Shown here piece by piece: positions 1 to 6,381 of a stretch of DNA of 22,634 nt. Origin of the DNA: an uncultured Bacteroidales bacterium (lineage in GTDB: Bacteria; Bacteroidota; Bacteroidia; Bacteroidales; UBA932). Position numbers and translations under genes: made by a program. Under the pieces are notes generated by a model. That model saw only the letters and a list, made by a program, of their open reading frames with translations, had not been told where the DNA came from and ran no database searches. Location: contig CAJUEK010000041.1 in assembly GCA_910585445.1 (NCBI GenBank), forward strand, positions 1-22,634. Direction: 5' to 3'. How positions within the stretch are numbered: position 1 is the first letter of the stretch; every line of letters begins with the position of its first letter.

Positions 1-15
1 CGCTGACTTTCAGCG

Positions 16-33
16 GATTACCCTAATCTTTTT
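16..33 (+). terminator. weak terminator-like hairpin
   Basis: GATTA (16-20), loop CCC, TAATC (24-28) and then five T (29-33). Immediately before it CGCTGA/TCAGCG (1-6, 10-15) forms another short stem. Together they could end a gene lying just left of the window. The stems are short, so confidence is low. Confidence 0.25.
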
Positions 34-55
34 GCAACAAATTTGACGATGAACC

Positions 56-75
56 TAAGAATCGGCCGATTCTTA
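56..75. repeat. perfect 20-bp palindrome
   Basis: TAAGAATCGGCCGATTCTTA is exactly its own reverse complement. There is no loop and no T-run, so it looks more like a dimeric protein-binding site than a terminator. It lies in AT-rich non-coding DNA 660 bp upstream of the recombinase gene. Function unknown. Confidence 0.6.
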
Positions 76-239
76 AACCGAATTGCTTTTTGATGGCATT
101 CCGTAAAAAAATTGCCGTTTTCTTACACCGTTTTTCATGACGGATATTTTTTAACATGTCATTTGTGCCCTTATCAGTGTAATGTATCCCGATATGCAGG
201 ATTTTTGATGAAGTGCAATTTTTTTTTGATTATAAATTG

Positions 240-267
240 TTTGTGTGTTGATGGGTGTGTAATTTTG
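240..267 (+). promoter_or_regulatory. candidate Bacteroides-type promoter
   Basis: TTTG (240-243), a 16-nt spacer, then TAATTTTG (260-267), an exact match to the Bacteroidota -7 element TAnnTTTG. The spacer is shorter than the usual 19-21 nt. If used, transcription would start near 274 and give a leader of about 460 nt for the recombinase gene at 737 that includes the 538-606 repeats. Confidence 0.3.
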
Positions 268-537
268 CATGTCCTTGATTATCAGATTGAAGTAGGTAAT
301 TCATTATGAATTGTTCTCCTTGTCCCGTTCTGAAAAAAGTTTACCATATAACGTTGGCTTTTTGCAGGACGGGAGAGTCAGCACTGATTTTACCGCAGTT
401 TTTTCGTGTCAGGCATATATACCTTATATATAATATATATCAGGTGCTGCATGATGTGTATATAAGGGCGGCATGTGTGAAATGGTTGGGCTTGCTTCGG
501 GATGCCTGATTGGCGTTTGTAATGTTGCCCAGGAATT

Positions 538-606
538 GCATCAGATGTTGTCCGGTACGTGCATCAAATCTTGTCCATGAACCGCATCAAATCTTGCACA
601 GAAAGT
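538..606. repeat. three direct repeats with exact 23-bp period
   Basis: The 13-mers at 538-550 (GCATCAGATGTTG), 561-573 (GCATCAAATCTTG) and 584-596 (GCATCAAATCTTG) start exactly 23 bp apart; copies two and three are identical and copy one differs at two bases. A degenerate fourth copy may sit at 515-537, sharing AATGTTG in register. About two helical turns of spacing puts all copies on nearly the same DNA face, as in operator or iteron arrays. They lie 131 bp upstream of the recombinase start. Possible readers are the recombinase itself or the multi-HTH protein encoded at 16599-17669 (inference). Confidence 0.65.
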
Positions 607-736
607 TCTTCCAATGCCGCCGGTGAAGCGCACTCTTTCAGATGCCGGCCAGCCATAGCCATGCCTGTAAAAGTGTGCGGATGGGCAGGGCGGCTATGCG
701 TCCGTGCAGTTTGCTATATTGCCGGGGTAAAACAAC

Positions 737-1942
737 ATGACTATGGCAAAAATTAAAATCAGGTTTCGCCCGTCCTTGGTCCAGGGCAGGGAGGGCGCGG
801 TTTATTATCAGATTACGCACCGCCGGGTGACGCGTCAGATTTCATCCGGATACGGCATCTTCCCCAGGGAATGGGACAGCAAGGGTGCGGCCGTTGTGCT
901 TGCGGGATGCGGAAGCGCCAGGTATGACTATCTTGCTTCCGTCAGATTGCGCATTTTTGAGGATGTCGGCAGAATAGGTGGCATAATAGCAGCTCTTGAG
1001 GAATCCGGAGAAATCTTTACAGCTGACATGGTTGCTGAATTGTACCGCCGTGGCTGCGCTGACGGCTTCATGGCATTCGCAAGAAAGACTGTAATGAACC
1101 TCAGGCATGAGGGCAAGTTGCGTACTGCGGAAAATTATACCTCCGCCTTGAACAGTTTCGCCCGCTTCAGGGGAAATCTCGGAGATGTTCCGGTCCGGGA
1201 AGTCAATTCGGCTCTGATGGCGGCATATGAGGACTGGCTCAGCTCTGCCGGCATCTGCCGGAACACAAGTTCATTTTATATGAGGAATCTCAGGGCCATA
1301 TGGAACCGTGCTCCGGAATGCGGGGCAGGGCAGTGCGGCAATCCGTTCAGGCATGTTTATACCGGTATCGGCAAAACCGTCAAGCGTGCTGTTCCGGTAA
1401 ATGCAATCAGGAGAATCAGGGATATGTCTCTGGAGGGCGGATACGGATTCGCCCGTGACATTTTCATGTTTTCGTTCTATACGAGAGGCATGTCATTCGT
1501 GGATATGGCTTATCTTAGGAAAAGCGACCTCAGGAACGGGGTGCTCAGCTACAGGAGGCGCAAGACTGGCCAGAGGCTTCTGATAAAATGGGAGAGGCAG
1601 ATGCAGGAAATAGTTGACAGATATGACATTCCGGGAAGTCCATATATGCTGCCCATAATCCGTGAGAACGGAAAGGATGCATGGACGCAGTATAAGAATG
1701 CCGCCCATCTGGTGAACAGGAAGCTCAAGAGAGTCGGCCTGCGCCTGGATATTCCGGTCCCTCTCACAACATATGTGGCGCGCCATGCCTGGGCGAGCAT
1801 TGCCAAGAGCAAGAATGTGCCGCTTTCAGTGATAAGCGAGGCGATGGGGCATGATTCGGAAAATACCACAAGAATTTATCTTGCCTCATTGGACACGACA
1901 GATGTTGATAAGGCAAATATGATTGTCTTGAAGTCGTTGTAA
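737..1942 (+). CDS. tyrosine recombinase (Bacteroides Tsr/integrase type), probable promoter invertase
   Basis: A 401-residue site-specific tyrosine recombinase that breaks and rejoins DNA through a phosphotyrosine intermediate. Residues ~1-95 form the arm-type N-terminal domain (KIKIRFRPSL), ~105-205 the SAM-like core-binding domain and ~215-401 the catalytic domain. Visible active-site residues: Arg250 (FYTRGMSF), Lys276 (RRRKTGQ), Arg349 (TTYVARH), His372 (MGHDSE) and nucleophile Tyr381 (TRIYLAS). The first His of the usual HxxR box is Tyr346, a substitution I recall from other Bacteroides recombinases of this kind. Length is normal. An in-frame ATG at 743 is an equally good start; the Shine-Dalgarno is weak, as is usual in this phylum. 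Its stop lies 36 bp from an inverted-repeat-bounded promoter element, so it is the likely invertase for that element. The alternative is an integrase of a lost mobile element, but no attachment sites or cargo are seen. Confidence 0.93.
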   Translation: MTMAKIKIRFRPSLVQGREGAVYYQITHRRVTRQISSGYGIFPREWDSKGAAVVLAGCGSARYDYLASVRLRIFEDVGRIGGIIAALEESGEIFTADMVAELYRRGCADGFMAFARKTVMNLRHEGKLRTAENYTSALNSFARFRGNLGDVPVREVNSALMAAYEDWLSSAGICRNTSSFYMRNLRAIWNRAPECGAGQCGNPFRHVYTGIGKTVKRAVPVNAIRRIRDMSLEGGYGFARDIFMFSFYTRGMSFVDMAYLRKSDLRNGVLSYRRRKTGQRLLIKWERQMQEIVDRYDIPGSPYMLPIIRENGKDAWTQYKNAAHLVNRKLKRVGLRLDIPVPLTTYVARHAWASIAKSKNVPLSVISEAMGHDSENTTRIYLASLDTTDVDKANMIVLKSL

Positions 1943-1948
1943 ATGAAA

Positions 1949-1969
1949 ACGGAACATGAACTGTTCCGT
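1949..1969. terminator. 8-bp-stem hairpin after the recombinase gene
   Basis: ACGGAACA (1949-1956), loop TGAAC, TGTTCCGT (1962-1969): a perfect 8-bp stem starting 7 nt after the recombinase stop. It is followed rightward by GAATTGTATTT and leftward (other strand) by GTTTTCATTT, so it could weakly stop transcription in either direction. It lies between the recombinase and the leftward promoter in the invertible element, where it could limit antisense read-through. Confidence 0.45.
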
Positions 1970-1978
1970 GAATTGTAT

Positions 1979-1998
1979 TTCTCTCACCAAGAGAGGTA
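1979..1998 (+). repeat. left inverted repeat (IRL) of invertible element
   Basis: TTCTCTCACCAAGAGAGGTA, an exact reverse complement of 2166-2185. Each copy is itself built as a recombinase site: half-sites CTCTC and GAGAG flank an asymmetric 5-bp centre ACCAA, the expected form for a tyrosine-recombinase crossover site. Confidence 0.88.
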
Positions 1999-2072
1999 TC
2001 AGCGGCGCAAAATTATAAAAAATCCCTGAATCAGAAATAAAAGAATTGATTTTTTTGCCTTGCACCGCTGAT
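1998..2072. repeat. 13-bp inverted repeat pair around the switch promoter
   Basis: ATCAGCGGCGCAA (1998-2010) and TTGCACCGCTGAT (2060-2072) are inverted copies with 12 of 13 positions matching. The first overlaps the start region and the edge of the -7 box of the leftward promoter and abuts the left recombination repeat; the second is about 50 bp upstream of the promoter. The arrangement suits a regulator bound at two operators, but no such protein is proven. Confidence 0.5.
2008..2037 (-). promoter_or_regulatory. Bacteroides-type promoter inside the invertible element, reading left
   Basis: On the minus strand TAATTTTG (2015 down to 2008) matches the -7 consensus TAnnTTTG exactly; a TTTC (-33 TTTG-like, 2037-2034) lies 18 nt upstream. 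The -7 box ends 10 bp from the left inverted repeat, so transcription would start at about 2000. After inversion the same promoter would start just inside the right repeat and the fimbrial mRNA would begin with the CTCTC/GAGAG hairpin of the repeat. Confidence 0.6.
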
Positions 2073-2165
2073 GCGCAAATCCGGAAAATCAAAAAAAATG
2101 TCAAGCAGCCTGTTCAGGCGGAATCGGCAAAGGGATCTGATTTTCATTCGATTATCTTTAATATG

Positions 2166-2185
2166 TACCTCTCTTGGTGAGAGAA
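2166..2185 (-). repeat. right inverted repeat (IRR) of invertible element
   Basis: TACCTCTCTTGGTGAGAGAA, the exact reverse complement of 1979-1998. The region from here to the DUF3575 start (2186-2410) would be the fixed leader of the fimbrial mRNA. It contains the palindrome AAGCATGCTT (2208-2217), a weak TATTTTTC motif (2241-2248) and a 7-bp-stem hairpin (2319-2335). Confidence 0.88.
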
Positions 2186-2258
2186 GTATCGTTCGTATGA
2201 TGCTGGGAAGCATGCTTGATTGTGTGTGATCCGATAAAAATATTTTTCAGAGGCTGCA

Positions 2259-2402
2259 ATGTCTTTGCAAGCATCATGTGTCATTCTTGCCGTTGCCCGT
2301 GAGGGCCGGATGGCGGGAATGCCATTGTATGGCATGCGTATGTGCATGGCAGCCGGGAAAATGCGCTTATATGTTGAAATTGAAGAATTAAGGAAAATAT
2401 AA
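2259..2402 (+). CDS. possible 47-residue Met-rich leader ORF
   Basis: An uninterrupted frame from ATG (2259) to TAA (2400-2402), preceded by AGAGG six bases upstream, the best Shine-Dalgarno-like site in this leader. The product has seven Met, is basic in the middle and ends EIEELRKI. It stops 8 nt before the DUF3575 start, so it could couple translation into the operon or act as a leader peptide. I recognise no family. A chance ORF is quite possible. Confidence 0.25.
   Translation: MSLQASCVILAVAREGRMAGMPLYGMRMCMAAGKMRLYVEIEELRKI
2319..2335 (+). other. hairpin in the fimbrial operon leader
   Basis: ATGCCAT (2319-2325), loop TGT, ATGGCAT (2329-2335): a perfect 7-bp stem in the 5' leader and inside the small ORF at 2259-2402. 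There is no T-run after it, so it is not a typical terminator. It may affect leader folding or mRNA stability. Confidence 0.3.
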
Positions 2403-2410
2403 GACGAAAA

Positions 2411-2998
2411 ATGAGACGAAGGATTTGTCTGTCATTAGCGGTTCTTTTGGGAACGCTGTGTAATGTGGCCAAGGCTCAGGATGTCGCGATAAAGACCAAT
2501 ATTCTTTATGATGCGGCCGCTACTGTAAACCTTGGCGTGGAAATCGGCCTTGCTCCGCGTTGGACATTGGACATAAGCGGCAACTATAACGGCTGGACTA
2601 TGCCCAAGGATATGAAATGGAAGCACTGGCTCGTGCAGCCGGAGGCGCGCTGGTGGTTTTGCGAGCGTTTCGCCGGCCATTTCATCGGTATTCATGCCCT
2701 TGGCGGCCAGTGCAATGTAGGCGGCATCCGCAACAGCATCAAGCTTCCCGGTTCGGACTTCTCGGTTCTTTCCGACCGCCGCTATCAGGGCTGGTTTGCC
2801 GGTCTTGGCGCGGCCTACGGTCATTCCTGGATTCTCGGCAGGCATTGGAACTTTGAGGCAGAGCTTGGCCTGGGCTGGATATACGCGCGCTATGACGTGT
2901 TCCCATGCGCCGTATGCGGGACAAAGCTTGCGTCAGACCGCGCACACAATTATTTCGGCCCGACGAAGGCGGCCTTGAGTTTCGTATATGTTTTTTAA
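2411..2998 (+). CDS. DUF3575 family outer-membrane protein, first gene of fimbrial operon
   Basis: A 195-residue protein with a signal peptide (residues 1-22, cleavage near AKA-QD) followed by repeated amphipathic strands rich in Trp, Tyr and Gly (IKTNILYDAAATVNLGVEIGL, RWTLDISGNYNGW, GQCNVGGIRNS, FEAELGLGWIYARY) and ending in an aromatic-rich strand FVYVF. This is the pattern of DUF3575, a small beta-barrel-like envelope family that commonly opens Bacteroidales fimbrial loci. Its exact role is unknown; secretion or outer-membrane assembly of pili is the usual guess. AAGGA lies about 16 nt before the ATG. It is the first substantial gene after the invertible promoter and is followed by the next gene after 16 bp. 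Confidence 0.9.
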   Translation: MRRRICLSLAVLLGTLCNVAKAQDVAIKTNILYDAAATVNLGVEIGLAPRWTLDISGNYNGWTMPKDMKWKHWLVQPEARWWFCERFAGHFIGIHALGGQCNVGGIRNSIKLPGSDFSVLSDRRYQGWFAGLGAAYGHSWILGRHWNFEAELGLGWIYARYDVFPCAVCGTKLASDRAHNYFGPTKAALSFVYVF

Positions 2999-3014
2999 TC
3001 AATCAGGAATGTGT

Positions 3015-4427
3015 ATGAACAGGATATCTAAAACATTAGGCGGCATCAGCCTGCTTTTCTTCGGAATTGCCACGGCAAACGGCCAGCCGCTAATGGACGG
3101 GAAGGTGTCAGTTGAAAATCTTGCGGTCTCGCGTTCGGAAGACAAGCTTTTTGTTTCAATGGACATGAACGTCTCCTCTCTTGAACTGATAAGCAACCGT
3201 GAAGTTGTACTGACTCCTTCACTTTGCAAAAATGCTGACACTCTTCTGCTTCCGGCAGTGACGGTTGCAGGGCGCAACAGGTATTTCCATCATTTGCGCA
3301 ACGGCATTGAAAGTGATGCTGCGCTTTATCGTGCCGGCACTGCAGATGTTCTCGCATATAAGGTTGTCATACCTTATCAGGACTGGATGAATGACGCTGT
3401 GCTTAGCGTGTCGAATGCCATATGCGGATGCTGCAGCGAAAAACTCGGCGGAGGTACTGAGCAGCTGCTTGCGCTTGAACTCTCTCCTAAGGCATTTGTT
3501 CCGGTGTACCTATATATGCGTCCTGAGGCAAAGCCTAAGATAAATGTAATAGAAGGGACTGCGTATGTGGATTTCCCGGTCAACAGGACCGAAATATATG
3601 AGACTTACCGCAGGAATCCGGTCGAGCTGCAGAAAATCCTTTCGACCGTGGATGCGGTGAGGAATGATGCGGATGTGCGCATAATATCAATAGGAATAAA
3701 GGGATATGCTTCTCCTGAGAGCCCTTATGAGAATAATGAGCGCCTTGCCAAGGGCCGTACAATGACACTCCGGGAATATGTGCGCAAGCAGTATGATTTT
3801 CCGGACAGTGTAATCACGGTTTCATATGAGCCTGAGGATTGGGCCGGACTGGAGCGCTTCGTGGAGGGTTCGTCTCTCAATGGAAGGGACGGCATTCTCA
3901 GGATTATCCGCAGCGGGATGGACCCTGACGCGAAAGAGTGGAAAATCAAAAAGGAATATCCGCAGGAATACGCTTATCTGCTGGAGAATGTCTATCCGGC
4001 CCTGCGTCATTCTGATTATTCCGTGAAATATGAGGTGCGCTCATATACTGATGTGAATGAGATAAAGAGGTTGCTCCGTACACAGCCGCAGAAGCTGAGC
4101 CTCAATGAAATGTATCTTGCGGCCAAGGACATGGAGCCTGGCAGTGATGAGTATAACGAGACTTTTGAGATAGCTGTGCGCATGTTCCCGGAAGACGAGG
4201 TGGCGAATCTGAATGCTGCCAATACGGCTATGCGTCTGCATGACATGAAAAATGCGTCGCGCTATCTGCAGAAGGCCGGCGCATCTCCGATGGCTGTTTA
4301 TGCGAGGGGCATATTTGCGGCCTTGGATGGTGACCTGGACGCTGCCATTGCTTTGTTTGTACAGGCTCAGGAGGCCGGAATCGCAGAAGCGGCGGAGATG
4401 ATTGCCCGGATTGAAGAATTACAATAG
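3015..4427 (+). CDS. DUF3868-like / OmpA-like fimbrial biogenesis protein
   Basis: 470 residues from ATG 3015, which has AGGAA 6 nt upstream and opens a clear signal peptide (1-23, cleavage near ANG-QP). An earlier in-frame ATG (2988) overlaps the DUF3575 gene and would spoil the signal peptide, so I rejected it. Residues ~25-165 form the beta-rich DUF3868-type region with a Cys-rich CGCC at 137-140. Residues ~175-275 resemble an OmpA C-terminal domain (VDFPVNRTEI, then GYASPESPYENNERLAKGR, the usual Asn/Arg-containing signature). Residues ~385-470 look like helical TPR-type repeats (AVYARGIFAALDGDLDAAIALF). DUF3575 plus DUF3868 pairs are common at the head of fimbrial operons, which suggests a periplasmic or outer-membrane helper for fimbrial assembly; the precise role is inferred. 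Confidence 0.85.
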   Translation: MNRISKTLGGISLLFFGIATANGQPLMDGKVSVENLAVSRSEDKLFVSMDMNVSSLELISNREVVLTPSLCKNADTLLLPAVTVAGRNRYFHHLRNGIESDAALYRAGTADVLAYKVVIPYQDWMNDAVLSVSNAICGCCSEKLGGGTEQLLALELSPKAFVPVYLYMRPEAKPKINVIEGTAYVDFPVNRTEIYETYRRNPVELQKILSTVDAVRNDADVRIISIGIKGYASPESPYENNERLAKGRTMTLREYVRKQYDFPDSVITVSYEPEDWAGLERFVEGSSLNGRDGILRIIRSGMDPDAKEWKIKKEYPQEYAYLLENVYPALRHSDYSVKYEVRSYTDVNEIKRLLRTQPQKLSLNEMYLAAKDMEPGSDEYNETFEIAVRMFPEDEVANLNAANTAMRLHDMKNASRYLQKAGASPMAVYARGIFAALDGDLDAAIALFVQAQEAGIAEAAEMIARIEELQ

Positions 4428-4447
4428 TTATCAAATATTGATGTGTT

Positions 4448-6373
4448 ATGAGAATTAAAAATTACATTAGTGCTATTGCCCAGGCGGTTGCAATTGTGAT
4501 GATTGCCTCCTGCAGCAATGATCACCTTGCGGTGAACCGGCCCGGTGAAGAGTCCGGGCTTAAGGATGCGGTTTATATGAATGTGTCTGTGCAGCTCCCT
4601 GTGGGGAATGCAACGCGCAGCAACACCAATGACAACGGCGGAAGTTCCGACGGAGATGAAGTCGGACATGACTACGAGAACAAGGTGAATGAGATTCTGC
4701 TTGTGCTCGCCGACAGGAACAACAAATTCATCGCTTACGCGGAGCAGGACGGGCTTCAGAATATGACATCCGACAGGATTTCAACCACACAGAAGCTCAA
4801 CAAGTCCACTTTGGCCTCTTATTATGGTGATGACAAGGTGCTTGCCAAGGGACAGGAAGAGATATATGTGTATGTGTTCTGCAATCCTGTAGAGGATCTG
4901 AAGAATAAAATCGAGGAAGTTGCCAACGGCGATGACGCAGCCAAGGCTGCATGGCATGGTGCCGTGTGCGAGCTGTCTGAGACTGCTGACGGAAATGCTG
5001 ACAATGAGGCGGTCTGGGGAGGAAAGGACCATAAGGGAGGCTTCCTCATGTCAACGGCAAGGGCCGCGTCCGCAAAGAAAAAGATTCCAGTCAATTTTGA
5101 GGATTGGAACAGCTATACCTCTGTGGACAAGGCATTCAGCCTTTCCGGTGTCAATAATGCCAACAGCGACAAGGAGATAGATAATGACGGTCCAGTTCCG
5201 GTGGAGCGTGCCGTGGCGCGTTTCGATTTCCGTGACGCCAGCCAGGGGAACAACACATATGATGTAGTGAAGGACAAGGACGACAAGGTGATTCTGCGTA
5301 TCCAGCTTGAGAAAATGGCTCTGGTCAATATGAGCAGCCATTTTCATTATCTGCGCCGCGTTTCCGACACAGGTCTGGAAGACGCTACCGTGACACTTTG
5401 CGGAACGGAGACTTCGAAAAACTATGTCGTGGATACGGATGCGTCGGCAAAGAAGGACAATTCCATCATAACCGGAAACAAATATGCAGACCATTTCAAT
5501 TTCCCTCTCGGACATGTGGACGGCGACGGCAAATGGAGCATCGGGGCAACTGCAAGAAACCAGTGGTTTACGGCAAAAATAGCGGATGTCCTTAATGCTG
5601 AAGAGGACAATCCTGAGTGGACAGGTGACGGGGACTATCATATCTGGCGCTATGTGACTGAAAATGCAGTTCCTGGGGAAACCCAGCAGAAGAACGGACT
5701 TACTACCGGAATCGTGTTCCGCGGCAAGATGACGGCTACTGCGGATACGCCTGCATCACTGAAGGATGCGCTTGAGAATGCGGAGGGCACAGCTTCGGAT
5801 GCGATTCTGTATTCATATTCCAACAATCTGTATGTCACTTGGAAGGAAGTGCGTGAATTTGCATTGAAAGAGGGTGTCGGGAGCGGGTTCTACAAAGCCG
5901 TGTTCGGTACTCCTGAAAATGTTCCTGTGATTGAGACTGACGCAGTGGATGCTGTATATAGCGATGACGTGCAGAGTCCTGACTATCTGTGGAACAAATG
6001 GCATAACGAGTCCATGGATGACGCCGCAAGGCAGGCTGCTTTCAAAAATGCCGCTACCGGTTCCAATTTCACGATTTACCAGTCAAGCAAGGAGGATGAC
6101 AGCGTAGGCTACTATTGCTACTATTTCTATTGGAACCGCCACAATGACAACGGAAACGACGGAGTTATGGGACCAATGGAGTTTGCAGTTGTCCGCAACA
6201 ATGTCTATAAGCTGGCTGTCACCAAGATAAACAGGCTCGGACATCCGCGCAATTCGGACGATGACCCTGACCCGCTGGATCCGGATGACCCGGATGAGAA
6301 GGGTGACATATATCTCAACGTGTCTGTAAAGGTGATGCCTTGGGTAGTTCGTGTGAACAATATAGAATTCTGA
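4448..6373 (+). CDS. Mfa1 family major fimbrillin (shaft subunit)
   Basis: A 641-residue type V pilin, exported as a lipoprotein: signal peptide with lipobox IASC and lipidated Cys22. NATR-S (Arg57) fits the Arg-specific protease site at which FimA/Mfa1 precursors are matured, removing the first strand. Residues ~40-330 resemble the FimA/Mfa1 N-terminal domain and ~350-641 the C-terminal domain; hallmarks are IVFRGKMTAT and a Tyr-rich segment followed by WNRHNDN, GPMEFAVVRNNVYKL (~553-590) as in the fimbrillin C-terminal family. An acidic Asp/Pro run (~602-617) precedes the last strand, which ends WVVRVNNIEF. That ending recurs in the anchor protein encoded next. It starts 20 bp after the previous gene. 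Length is within the family range (P. gingivalis Mfa1 is about 560). It is the only Mfa1-class subunit in the locus and so the likely shaft. Confidence 0.92.
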   Translation: MRIKNYISAIAQAVAIVMIASCSNDHLAVNRPGEESGLKDAVYMNVSVQLPVGNATRSNTNDNGGSSDGDEVGHDYENKVNEILLVLADRNNKFIAYAEQDGLQNMTSDRISTTQKLNKSTLASYYGDDKVLAKGQEEIYVYVFCNPVEDLKNKIEEVANGDDAAKAAWHGAVCELSETADGNADNEAVWGGKDHKGGFLMSTARAASAKKKIPVNFEDWNSYTSVDKAFSLSGVNNANSDKEIDNDGPVPVERAVARFDFRDASQGNNTYDVVKDKDDKVILRIQLEKMALVNMSSHFHYLRRVSDTGLEDATVTLCGTETSKNYVVDTDASAKKDNSIITGNKYADHFNFPLGHVDGDGKWSIGATARNQWFTAKIADVLNAEEDNPEWTGDGDYHIWRYVTENAVPGETQQKNGLTTGIVFRGKMTATADTPASLKDALENAEGTASDAILYSYSNNLYVTWKEVREFALKEGVGSGFYKAVFGTPENVPVIETDAVDAVYSDDVQSPDYLWNKWHNESMDDAARQAAFKNAATGSNFTIYQSSKEDDSVGYYCYYFYWNRHNDNGNDGVMGPMEFAVVRNNVYKLAVTKINRLGHPRNSDDDPDPLDPDDPDEKGDIYLNVSVKVMPWVVRVNNIEF

Positions 6374-6381
6374 CATAGGAC

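Larger units (their letters stand above)
1..736. other. AT-rich non-coding region upstream of the recombinase
   Basis: I see no credible gene here. Two overlapping small open frames (112-309 and 306-509) have Cys/Tyr/Phe-rich, low-complexity translations, no family resemblance and no clear ribosome binding site. What the region does hold is listed separately: a weak terminator-like hairpin at the left edge, a perfect 20-bp palindrome (56-75), a candidate promoter (240-267) and 23-bp-spaced direct repeats (538-606). Positions 418-442 are almost pure A/T alternation. This is probably the control region of the recombinase, with the tail of an unseen upstream transcript at the left edge. Confidence 0.6.
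1979..2185. promoter_or_regulatory. invertible promoter element (phase switch), apparently OFF
   Basis: Perfect 20-bp inverted repeats bound a 167-bp AT-rich non-coding segment. It lies between a tyrosine recombinase and the first gene of a fimbrial operon, the position where phase-variable promoters of Bacteroides surface loci are known to sit. The best promoter inside (2008-2037) reads on the minus strand, away from the operon. Inversion would turn it to read through the right repeat into 2411. On the + strand of the segment I find only TATCTTTA (2153-2160) without a matching -33 box, so the present orientation looks OFF for fimbriae. Inversion itself is inferred, not seen. Confidence 0.8.

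Noticed and set aside
418..442. Near-perfect TATATA palindromic run as a promoter or origin
   Set aside because: Alternating A/T is expected in this AT-rich stretch; no -33 TTTG at a proper distance and no other origin features.
112..509. Two overlapping small ORFs (112-309 and 306-509) upstream of the recombinase
   Set aside because: AT-rich frames with low-complexity, Cys/Tyr/Phe-rich products, no clear ribosome site and no family resemblance.
737..1942. Integrase as evidence of a mobile element carrying the fimbrial locus
   Set aside because: No direct-repeat attachment sites, transfer genes or tRNA target in the window; position beside an inverted-repeat promoter explains it better.
2241..2248. 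TATTTTTC as a constant promoter of the fimbrial operon outside the switch
   Set aside because: Imperfect -7 box without a matching -33 TTTG; it cannot be excluded but is much weaker than the box inside the invertible element.
5051..5641. 196-codon ORF on the minus strand
   Set aside because: Lies wholly inside the major fimbrillin gene, whose frame has clear family motifs; it is a shadow of codon use.
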